This document shows positions 19,372-31,400 of a stretch of 36,276 nucleotides of DNA, piece after piece; within the stretch, counting starts at the first letter, position 1; every line of letters begins with the position of its first letter. The position numbers and the translations under genes are program-made. The DNA is from Phycisphaerae bacterium. Lineage in GTDB: Bacteria > Planctomycetota > Phycisphaerae > UBA1845 > UTPLA1. The notes under the pieces are model-generated. The model ran no database searches, was not told where the DNA came from, and worked only from the letters and a program-made list of their open reading frames with translations. The stretch lies in contig JAJDEC010000342.1 of the NCBI GenBank assembly GCA_029259995.1, positions 1 to 36,276 of the forward strand, written 5' to 3'.

Positions 19372-19392
19372 TCCCGTCCACTCGGGACGGGA
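19372..19392 (+). promoter_or_regulatory. Perfect 8-bp hairpin in the gspD leader
   Basis: TCCCGTCC (19372-19379) and GGACGGGA (19385-19392) form a perfect GC-rich stem with a five-base loop. It lies 35 bases after the gspM stop and 75 bases before the gspD start. Without a T-run it is not a classic terminator. An attenuator, an RNA-processing site or a partial terminator limiting expression of the giant gene would all fit. Confidence 0.5.
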
Positions 19393-19467
19393 TTCAAAAG
19401 CAGCGGGCGACGTCGTCGGGGGCGTACTGGACGAGTCGCACGCGTTTGCGAAAGGACACAACGAATC

Positions 19468-22400
19468 ATGTTGTCCGAAATGATGAACAAACGAGTCTTT
19501 GGCCGAATGGCGAGTCTCGTCATGGTGTTGACACTGTTGTCGCTCGCATTCGGCGCGTCCCGCCTGATCGCCGCGCCCTACGGCGTTCTGGAAGAGCCCA
19601 AGCCGACAGAGTCCAAAGATAAGGACAAAGAAAAGGACGACGCGCCCAAAGACGAGGACGCAGACGAGGACAAGGAATCCTCGGACGACAAGAAGGACGC
19701 GGACTCCAAGGACGATGCGTCGAAGGACGAGAAAAAGGACGAGAAGAAGGAAGATCTGGACAAAGAGCGCGAGCGCGTTGCCGAAGAGAGTGAAGCCGAG
19801 AAGCAGAAGGCGCTCGACAATCTGAGCAAGACGCCCGGTGGCCAGGACATGAGCGCTGCCGAGAAGGCGGAAATGGAAGCCCAGTTGGAGGCACTCAAGC
19901 AGGCGGCGATCAAGTCCGTCGGAAAGACGCCGCCGCCCGCACCGAAGAAGACGACGATCAAGCCGCAGGCAACGAAACCCGCAATCAACATGGATTCGGC
20001 GAAGAAGCCGGGCACGACGTTCGAGGACACCGAGGCGGGCAAGCGGATCCGTCGAAAGATCGGACCCCGAGGCGGCCTGCCGAAAGTGACGGATGCCGCG
20101 GCCAACGACGAAACGCCGGCTTCCAAGAAGAACACGAAGGGCAATCGTCGCAACCTGATCGACACGAGCAAAGAGAATCCGGAAGTGGATCCGAACTCGA
20201 ACGCCGAGGATGTCGGGGAGCCAAAGACAGCGGAGCAGAAGCGGCAGGAAGCGATCGAAAAAGCCCAGCAGCGCGCCAAGGATCGCCGCGCCGATCTCGA
20301 GTCGAAGCGTCGCGACAAGATGAATGCGATCCTGGATCGGGGCAAGAACGATCGCGACGACAAGAAACCGTCGTCGACGAAGCGGCCCCGCGTCGGAAAG
20401 CGAGGCCGGTCAAAGGTTGACGTCGATGTCGAGGATGCCGCCGACGATGATGATTCGTCGGTTCAATCTCCCATCGGAGAGATTCCGGCCGTGTTCATCG
20501 ATATCAAGATGGCGCCCGCCGCGGATCGTGAGTTCAGCATCAATTACGAAGAGACGCCGTGGATGGATGTCGTGGCGGACTTCGCGCGGATGAGCCGGCT
20601 TCCCTTCGTGCGGAATCTCGATGATGAGATTGAGGGCACGCTGACGTACTTCAGTACGGAAAAGTTCAGCTATGACGGGGCGTTTCACAAGCTCAACGAA
20701 TTGTTGTTCGATCGTCCACTGAACAATCTCGTGATCCAGCGGCTCAACGATCGCATCACAGTCGTTCGAATCCCGGACCTGCTCAAGGCGGTTCCGAAGG
20801 ATCGAATCTTCGGTTCGTTCGCGGAATTCAGGGCGGCGAATCTGGATCCGTATGTTGCGTGTCAGACACAGTATGTGCCGCCTGTCGGATTCACGCCGTT
20901 TCAGATCATCGAGCGCTATCGGCCGCTGTTCAGCGACACGTACGGCGTGAAAATCTCTGATCCGGATCGGCTGGAACTGACGGGATTCGCGAAAGAGCAC
21001 ATCTACTTCGACGAGATGGTTCGCCATCTGACGAACATCGAAAATCCGGACGAAATCGACAAGTACGTCACGATTCAGCTCAACTACGCGAAGGCGAATG
21101 ATGTACTGACGATTCTGCGGCAGTTGTATCCCATTCAAGGGGCCGCGGCACCGCCCGCCAAGCGCGGCGGACGACGAGGTCGTCGGCAACCGCAGGCGAA
21201 CGCAATCGCCCCGGATCTCGAAGATGCGGATGCCGTGAATATCATCACGGAAGCGAAAGCGAACATCCTCTACATCAAAGCCCCCGATTACCTCATGAAA
21301 GAACTCCGGAGCCGCATCGCGGAGCTGGATGTACCGACGGAAAGTCGGCCGGAGATGGAACTCGTTGAGCTGACGTACGCCGATGCGTCGACTGTCGTTT
21401 CCCAGGTCCTGCCGATTTTGCAAAGCATCGGTCCCCGAATAACAAAGAGCCCCGACTTCGTGGCGCCCAAGGAGCAGGCCAAATTCGATGTGACGCTCTT
21501 CCCGAGCGCCAACGGCAACGGCATCGTCATCGTGGGCGGCCGGGAAGGTATCGAGTTCGTTCGGCAGCTTGTTTTGAATCAGTTCGACGTACCGCCCGAT
21601 TGGATCACGAAATCGATCGGCCTTCAGCATCGAGACGCTTCTTACATCGTCGAACGATTGAATGAGGCGATGCCATCTTCCGGCGGCGGCCCAACGGCGG
21701 TTCGCCGCGGCAAGAAGGGCGGTCCCGCGATCGTTGCGACAGTGGACCAGCCGCCGAGCATCACGATTGTGTCAAGCCGAAGCCTGTTCGTCAGTGCGTC
21801 GCGATTCGACCTGGCGATGATCGAGGATCTCGTTCAGAAGCTCGATGTCGTCGATCCCGAAGAACCGAGCGAACACTTCGTGTATGTCAGATGCGCGACG
21901 CCGTCGGAAATCGCAGAAACTGTCCAGCAGATCATGGCGGAAGACAGCACGCCGAAAGTCGCTCAGCCGATTGCGGCGAAGAACGCCAAGGCCAGAGCGG
22001 CGGCGCGTCAGAGGGCGGCGCGAGCCAGTCGCGGTCGCAGCGTCCAGAGCGGCGGTGATGGACCAATGATCATTCCGAATGACGCGGATCAGTCGCTGCT
22101 AGTCTATTGCAGCGATCCAGACTGGATTGAAGTGCAGCGGCTGATCGATCGACTGGAGAGCAATGCCTGCGATGTCGAGCCGCAATGGGTTCAGATCAAG
22201 CTTGAACGGGCGGAGCCGACGGATATCGCGACGTACATCAATCAGATGTTTCCCGCGCCGGGCGGAAGCGCCCAGTCCGTCACAGCGGATTCCTTTAACA
22301 AGACAATCAACATTTACGCGACGCCGATGTTCATCGAAAAGGTTCGGCCGCTCATTGAGAAGATCGACTATACGTCCACTGGCGAACTGACAATCATCAA

Positions 22401-25400
22401 GCTGATGTGGGCGAAGGCCGAGATCATCGCGCCGATCATTCAGCAGGCCGTTCCCGAATCGCAATACGTGTCGCCGACAGCCCGGATCAATGCCGCTACG
22501 GCGAAAACGCGTCGCGGCAAGACGCCGCCCAAGGCGGCCCAGAACCGCGTCGTGCAGTCGGCGGGCGATACGAAGGTTCGCATCGTTGCCGAGCCCGTGA
22601 CGAACTCACTGCTCGTGACGGCGCCGCCGGAGAAGCTGCGCACGATTGAGAATCTCGTCAGCCAGATGGAGGCCGTCGCCGAGAGTCAGCGGCCGGAGAA
22701 GGTCATCGTCAACGTCATCAATCGCAAGGCCGACGAGATCGCGGGCGTGCTTTCCAGCATATTGAACGCGACGCAGGGCGCGGGCGGTAAGGAAGGCGCG
22801 GCGGGCGGTTCCGTGAATCCGACGGATGTCGAGCTCTCGATCACGGCGATCGGCGATCAGCTCATCCTGTTCGGGCCGCAGAATGAAGTCGCCGAAGCGA
22901 TTCAGCTTGTCACGCAGATCGACACGCTGGATGCGATGCCGATCACGCGAAAGGTTCGCGTTTATGACGCGGAAGAGGATGAGAAAAAACTCCGTTCGAT
23001 GCTGGCGCTGAAGGCCGACACAGCAATTTCCGTCAACCAGGCTCCGCAAAAAGGCGGACGTCGCGCTCCGAATCGACGCGCGCCGACAAAGCCGACGGCG
23101 AAGCTGACGGACACGGGCGCGACAGTGTCTGATGTGCAGATCTACGCAAATCCGTACGAGAACACGCTGCTGATCCGCGCGATGCCGAAGGATTGGAAGC
23201 TGATCGAAGAGATTCTGGATGTGATTCGGGATGACGCACCGCCCATTCCCGGCAGCGAAGACTACGAGTCGATGTTCATCGTCAACCTGAAGCACAAGTC
23301 GGCGTGGGATATTTCATACGACCTGGAAGATGTCATCAACATCGAAGGTCGGCGACCGGTTACGTTCAAGGAAGGACCTCGCGACAAGGATCTGATCGTG
23401 ATGAACTTCCGCCCGAGTCAGCGGCCGGAGATCGAGAAGTGGATCGAGATTTATGACGTGCCGAAGGATGGCGGCAAATACGGTTCGGGATATGTCTCGA
23501 TCGACGTCAAGGGCGGTATGTCGGCGCTGGACGCGGCGAGGTTGTTGAAGGCGCGGGCAGGTTCTGAGTTTCCGATCGAGATTGCGGAAATCGGCAGCGG
23601 GAGTGCCGTTCAGACGATTGACATTCACGCTGGCGAAGAGGAAGAGGAGGCAGCGAGTACGGAAGGCAAGCGAACGGATCGTGGCGCGGACGGGCGGCCG
23701 ATCTCGGCGCTGCCGTCGCATATGCTGCCGCTCTGGTTGCGCGACGTCGTGTGTGCCGCAGCGATCGGTCAATCGGAATCGGAAACCGAAAAGGACGACG
23801 GCGCACCGCTCGGCGGGCATCTGGAATCCATCCTGAATCCGCCGACGGATCGCGTGCAGATTTTGACGGATCCGGATACGGGAAAGCTGATCCTGCTCGG
23901 GCCTGAGGAAGAAGTGCAGCGTCTGCGGGACATTCTCGAAGAACTGATGGGCGACGAAAAGACGGAACCCGTCATGCGGATCTTCCCACTGAAGTACGCG
24001 CCTGTATCAGAAGTCGCCGCCAAGCTGAATGAGATCTTCAATAGCCCGGCGCAGCGCACGGTGAATCGTGGCAGAGGAAATCGGGCGCAGCCCCAGCTGC
24101 CCGGTCAGCCAACACAAGCCGGCAAAGGCGACGACAAGAACGCCAAGGGCAAGCAACCGGTTCAGCAGCAGGCTCCGGCGACGCCGGCGCGAATCAAAGT
24201 GATTCCGAACGAGCGAACGAGTTCAGTTGTCGTCGTCGCGCCGCCCAAGGAAATTCCGCTGATCGTCGAAGTGCTTCGCCATCTGGACAGCAAGCGGATT
24301 CTCGACGTCAACATGCGGATGTTCGAGATGAAGAATCTCGACGCTTCGCAAGTCGTTGAGAACCTGAAGGAAGTGCTCGGCATTGAGGATCGTGCCTTGA
24401 CCCGCGCTCCGCAGCGCGGACGCGGCGCCGCCAATCAGCGGGCCCAGCAGCAAGTGCAGATCCAGGGCGACGACGGCGACACGCTTGTCAGCGCTGACAA
24501 AGTCAAGCTGACGGCCGAATCGCAGACGAATACGATCATTGCGCAGGGGCCGCCGGATACGCTCGACTTGATCGAGGGCATCATCAAGGACCTCGAGGAC
24601 AAGACGATCAAGTCGGATGTCGAGATGATGCGGATCGTTCTGCGGAAGGCCCGCGCGAGCGAGATTGCGGACATCGTCCAGAGCCTGATCGACGAGACGA
24701 TCAATAATCAGAATGCGACGCCTGCCGCAGCGCCGCAGCGCGGTCGCGGTCGAGGCCGCACGCCGGCAGCGGCATCCCGTCGCAATGAAAACGTGTCGGT
24801 CCATGCGGATCCGCGGACGAACAGCGTGATCCTGGCGGGACCGGGCGATCAGCTGGAGAAGGCGAAGGCGATTGTTGAGGAACTGGACAACACGGAAGTG
24901 GGTCTCGTGATTCGACAGATTCCCGTCAAGGGCGAGGCGACGGAGATCGCGAATACGCTTCGAACGCTGTATAACGTGGGCGGCCGGCCCGGAGCTTCGC
25001 CGGATGTCATCATCACACCGCTGGATGCGACGCACACGATCCTGATCAAGGCCCCTGAGCCTTTGATGGTTGACATCGAAGAGCAGCTCGCCCTGATCGA
25101 CGCCAAATTTGAATCCAGTGACAAGCTGCGCAAGATTGAGATGAAGTTTGCGAATGCGGAGACAGTCGCAACGCAGCTGTCAGAATTATTCGGTACGGGC
25201 CGAACTTCGCGAGGTTCAACGAATCGTTCCGCCCAGATCTCCATTCGCGGCTACAAGAGCAGCGGCATCATCTACGTGCAGGCGCCCGATGAGGAATTCG
25301 AACGCATCAAGGCGACGGCCGAGGATCTCGACAAGGTCGACACGTCCGTCCAGGTGCATCGCCTCCAGCTCAATCACGCGCCGGCACAGCAGGTCCTGAC

Positions 25401-28400
25401 GAAAATCCAGGCGATGATGGGCGAAGCGATTCGCTCGGGGGCGATGGGGAATACGAATCTCGATTACGTCAGCATGCAGGCCGATCCGCGAACGAATTCG
25501 CTGATCCTTGTCGGCGGACCGACGTCGGCGCTGTTGCTCGGCCAGATGCTGGCGACGATCGACGTTCCCCAGGAAGGGAAGAACGAGCAGGAAACCAAGG
25601 TCTACACACTGCCGCCGACGATCAACGTGGCGGACATCGTTCGCAACATCAACGAGCTGTTTCGGGGCATCAGCCTCACGACGCACGGCGTCGAGCCGCC
25701 CGTTGTGACGCCCAACCAGGGATCGAACCTGATCATCGTTCGCGCCAACGGCAAGCAGCACGAGCAGATCGAGCGCGACGTCGTGAATCCCGTGAAGGCC
25801 GAGGGCGACAAGGGCGTTCGCAAGGACAACATCTATGTCGTCAACAATGCGAAGGCCGTTGATCTGGCCAACGTGCTGACGCGCCACGTTCGCGAGACGA
25901 TGCAGCAGGTGAATCGGCAGTATCCCGTCAATATCGTTGCCGACGAGGGAACAAACCAGCTGATCGTCAACGCGACGGACGAGGACTTCAACAAGATCAG
26001 GCCGATGATCGAGGCGCTCGACCAGGAATCCGGCGAGCGCAGGACGGAAGTCTTCAAGGTTCAGTACGTTTCGCCGTGGAGCATGGCGACGATTATTACG
26101 CAGCAGTTCCGCGGATCGTCGCGAAATCCGAACGATCAGGTCAACGCAAGTTTCGAGGACGGTACGTACAGCATTATTGTCACAGCCAACGATGAAAACA
26201 TGGCGAAGGTGCGCGATCTGATTCTCAAGGCCGATGTGCCGTCGAAGGAGACGATCACTGAATACGTGCAACTCAAGCACGGCCAATCCGACGAAATGCG
26301 CACGTCGATCGACGCGGCCCTGCGTGGTCGCTATCCGTCGGATCGACGGGGGCAGATGCCGTTTAACGTCACGTCTCAGAACCTGTCGAATACGTTGATC
26401 GTCAGCGCCCGCGAAGACATCATGCCGGAGATCCTGGACATGATTTCCAGGCTGGACATCCCCGGCGGCGGCGAGCACATTCGCCGCGTCTTCAAGCTGA
26501 CATTCTCCGAACCGGGATCGGTCTCGCGGATGATTCAGAACCTGTTCCGGCCGACGAGTGGTCGCCCGTCACCGAGAGAACAAGTCAAGAGCTCCGACGA
26601 CTGGGCGACGAACAGCGTCATCGTGTCGGCTGTCGAGTCGAAGATGCTGGAAGTGGAACAGCTGATCAATGAAATGGACCAGCCGGGCGACAGCGTGCGC
26701 ACGGAGCGCGTCATCAATATCGAGAACGCGGATCCGAACGACGTCGCATCGAGCATACAGCAGATTCTACAACAGGCGACGTCAGGTCAGCGCGGTCGGC
26801 AGGCGGCCGTCGTTCGCGCCGTGCGGGGCACGACGAAAATCGTCGCCTATGCCAACGAGAAGGAATACGAGTCGATCAAGTCGCTCGTGGAGCAGATCGA
26901 CATCGAGGGCGGCCGAATCATTCACGCCGTCGTCATTCCCGATCAGGTGCCGGCGCGAACGATCGCGGACAACATCAACAACCTCTTCGGTCGCGGCCGC
27001 CAGGGTGGCGATGCACCGCATGCGGAGTCGCACGAGCCGACGAATACGGTTCTCGTCAGCGCGACGGACGCCGAATTCGAACGCATTCAGGCGCAGTTGA
27101 TCACACCGCTGAGCGATTCGAAGGCGTCGGGGATCTTCAGTATTCACTACATCCCCGTGAAGAATGCGATTGCCGATGAAGTCGCACAGACGATGCAGGC
27201 GTTCTTCGACAAGAAGGCGGGCATCAGCAGCAATCGCGGATTCGGTCGCGGCGGCCGGGGCGGGGGCCAATCCGCCGAGGATCGCGACAATCAGGTCACG
27301 ATCACAGCCGAACCGAACAGCAACACGCTGATCGTCTATTGCACGGAAAAGACCAAGAAGGAAATCGATGATCTGCTCGCCGTGATCGACAGCGCCGATA
27401 CGACGGAAAAACGCGTCGAAATGGTGGCGCTGCAATACGTCGATGCAACGACGATGATTGAGATCCTGACGGAAGTGCTGCGTGTCAGCCGGACCAGTGC
27501 GAAAGAACCGGACGATCGCCCCTGGTGGGCGCGCGACAACGATCGCGACGACGACAAGGATGTCGTGCTGGCGGGCGACACGCGTTTGAAGGCGATCACG
27601 GAAACGAACTCCGTCATCGTTGCCGGAAAATCCGAAGCCGTCGAAGACGCCCTGGCAAAGATCGCGGAGCTGGACAAGCCGGGCGATACCGGCGACACGC
27701 CGGTTCCCATCCGGCTCGTCAACACGAATGCCTCGACGCTCGCCGAGACGCTGAAGCAGGTGTTTGTCGAGAACAACCGCAGTGGTTCGGGCGGCCGGAA
27801 CGGCAAGTCGTCGGGGCCCGAATTGACGATCGTTCCCGATCAGTCGTCGAACACGATCTATGTTCGAGGAAAGTTGTCGGATGTGAACAAGGTCGTCGAG
27901 CAGGCGAGGCAGATGGACTCGGAAGCGAGCGGCGGAGAATCCGGCATCGTGGTCATTCCGATTCCGTTCGGTCACGACGTGACGGACCTGGCCAACATGA
28001 TTGAATCCCAGATCAACGAAAACGAGCAGAATGAGAAGCAGAAGAATCGGAACTACACGCCGGACCTCGTCAAGATCACGCCCAACGCGCGGACGAACGT
28101 GCTGCTCGTGAATGCATCAAAATCGAAGCTGGAGGACGTGAAGCGCGTGATTGAAGATATGCAACAGCAAATGCAGTTCAGGGGCGGCCCCACGCGACGC
28201 GTGCTCAAGATTGAGAACATGACGCCGGAGCAGGCGAAGGAACTGATCGAGAAAGTCAAAGAAGGGCAGCAAAGCAGCGGCTCGAGTGGAAACACGCGGC
28301 GCAGCAATCGCGGCGGTCGTCGCGGCGACGCCAACTGGACGCACAACCGACGATTCGACGATGCGAAGCACAGCGCATCGCCGCGCCGAACCAAGCGCGC

Positions 28401-31400
28401 CGGCACGATGGTTGCCGCATCGATGCCTGTCTTCCTGATGAACGTCGCAATCTCGACCGGCTTTGCACAGTCGGATGCACCGAAGAAGGATGATCGTGAG
28501 CCGCCGCGTTCGATGCGGATTCGACCCCAGCAGCGCGACGACAAGAAGTCGGATACGAACAATGAACCACGGGCGCGAAAGACGGTTGCGTCGGGCCAGC
28601 CTGCGGCGCGAGGGACTCAGCCGCAGCCCGCGGGGAGGGATCCGCGAGATCCGAACGCGGCGACGTCCAATGCGGAGCGACTGATTCGTGAACGCGCCGC
28701 AGCTTCCAGCGGACCGCGGATGTCGGACGAAGTGCTGGAGCAGTTGAGCCGGCGACTGTCAGGCACGGATATCAACGTGATCGAAGCGCCGGACGGCAGC
28801 CTGATTCTGGAAGGCCTGGAGCAGGACGTCGATATCGTCGCCGGCATCATCGAGATGGTCGACCAGCAGACGCCGCTCAAGCAGATTGAGATCGTCATGC
28901 TCAAGAACCAGTTGGCCGAGCCGCTGGCGCAGAAGCTGACAACGGTCTTCAAGACGTTGGAGCCGCCGAATCCGCGACCGATCGACAAGGTGGATTTTCT
29001 GGCGGACCAGCGGACGAACAGCATCTTCATCGCGGCCGCACCTTCGAACATGCAGCGAGCCATCGATCTGGCGCGCATGGCGGACCAACCCTCGAATATA
29101 TCGCGACAGACGAAGTCCTTCGTCTTTCAGAATCGTCGCGTGATGGAAGTCGGTGAGACGATCAAGAAGATTGCGGCGAACTATCTGCGACAGTTGCAGT
29201 TGCCGACGGATCAGATTCAGATCGAGATCGACTCGTTCACGAACCAAGTGATTGTTTCCGCGGGCGAGCAGGACCTGGAATTTGTCGAGACGATCGTCAA
29301 GACGCTCGACATGAGCATCGACGATGCGGAAGCCGCGGATAAGATGAGCGAGATTGGCAAGGCCGACGTCATGGTCGTCCCGCTCCGCATTTCGCAGGCC
29401 CCCACGCTCGCCATCCTGATCAACGAGTTGCTGACGAAGGCCGCGACGGGCGACACGCCGTTGAAGGATTTCATCCGGCGCTTTCGCCTGCTCGACGAGA
29501 ATGGTAATCCCATCGCCGACGTGAATCTGGATCGACCCATCGCCGTGTTCGGCGAGCCGGAGTCGAATTCGCTGATCATTGCGAGCACCAAGGAGAATTG
29601 TCTCGTCGTGAAGCAGATTGCGATGGCTTTCGACAAGGAACCCAGCAAGGCGGCGGTCACGTCACGCGTCTTCACGCTGGCGTATGCGGATGCGACGGAA
29701 GTCGCGACGCAGCTCGATGCACTGCTGACGTCAACGGAGCAGATTACATCGAAGGCCAGCGGCGGCGGCGGTGCGGCCGGCGTGCCCGATGGACCGATCG
29801 GCGCGTTGGTCTACAAGGCCGTTGTGTCGGCGGACGCGCGAACAAACCAGGTCGTCGTCATCGGCCGACCGGAGGCCGTCGAAGCGATGGCGGGGCTCGT
29901 CGAAAAGCTCGACGTCAAGGGTCAGGGCGTGATGCCGTTTGAGATCGTGAAGCTGAATCACGCGAACGCGTCGGGCCTCGCAACGGCGCTGACGGACCTG
30001 ATGGACAAGCGCAAGTTAGCGATGCCGGCGGGCGGCGAGAATTCCGTGAAGAGTGAGACAGTCGTCATCGTGCCCGACGAGCGTTCCGTATCGCTGATCA
30101 TCGCGGCGAAGCGCGAGCGGATCGAGGAGTTGAAGGGCCTGATCGCGAAGCTGGACATACCGGCGACGGCGCTGATCGACAACATCCGCACGCTGACGCT
30201 CAAGAACAGCACGGCGACGGACCTGGCGGCCAAGCTCCAGGATCTGTGGTCGCAGAGCGAGGCGAATCGCGATTCCGCGCAGGGCGGTCTGACGTTCGAG
30301 ACGCCGGCAATCGTTGCCGATGAGCGCAGCAATTCGCTGATCATCGCGGCGAGCGAGAGCGACTTTGATGCGATCAAGTCTGTCGTCGAAAAGATCGAGA
30401 ATCTCGAACTGAACCCGATGTCGGATATTTACATCGTTCGGCTCAAGCACAATTCGGCGGCCGAACTGAAGGGACCGCTGCAGACAATGTTCGACAAGCG
30501 GGCCGAAATGCGATCGCTCCAGGAGCCGCGGCCGGAGGACAAAGTGTCCATCGAGTCGGATCCCGTGAACAACGCGCTGATTTTCGTGGCGTCGCGCGAG
30601 AATCACGAGTTGTTGATGCAGAAGATTGCGGATCTGGATCAGCCGATCGGTGCGATTCCCGTTGTCGAATTCTTCAAATGCGAGAATGTGTACGCAGATA
30701 CGGTCAAGGAAGCGATCGAGAATTTCGTCGAGAATGCTTTCCGCCCCGGTACCGGTGGCGACAGCAGCGTTCTGACGGAGCGGAACAAAGTTGCCGTTGT
30801 AGTCGACAGCCGGGCCAACATGCTGATCGTCTCGGCGAGCCCGGAGAACATGGAAGTCATCCGTCGAATCTACAGCGAGATGAACGACATCCGAAGTCCT
30901 TGGACGCCTGTCCACATTCAGATTGTCGAGTTGAAGAACACGGAAGCGAGTCAGCTTGCATCGAAAGTCGAGACGTGGCTTGAGCAGTTGAACACGGACG
31001 TGCAGTCGGGAACGAGCGGTGGTGGCGGTTCGCAGAACCAGTTCGCCGTGCGCGTCATTGCCGACACGGTTCGCAACTGGCTCTTCGTCGGCGGCACGCG
31101 CGACGGCGTTCGCCAGGCGATGGACTTCATCGCCAAGTACGATCAACCGATCGATCCGAACGTGGGGCCGTTTGTCAGCGCCGAGGTATATCCGCTCAAC
31201 CAGGCGAAGGCGAGCCAGGTCGGCGAGATGCTTCGCAACATCTTCGACGCACGAAATAATCAGTCAGGGACGGGCGATGCGGCGATGCAGCCGATTCCCG
31301 TGACTGTCGAAATCAACGAGCCCGGGAATTCGCTGTTGATTAATGCGTCGCGGCAGGATCATCTCATGGTCACGGGATTGCTGGCCCGGCTTGATGTGCC

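Noticed and set aside
19318..19467. Upstream ATG giving a 4,878-residue secretin
   Set aside because: It lies inside gspM and adds a basic stretch that would bury the clear signal peptide. ATG 19468 has AAAGGA upstream.
25216..26478. Long leftward open frame of about 420 codons opposite gspD
   Set aside because: It is antisense to the secretin modules, has Arg/His/Val/Asp-rich composition typical of mirrored high-GC coding DNA, and shows no recognisable domain. The same applies to 20410-21630, 26782-27975 and 30016-31146 on the minus strand.
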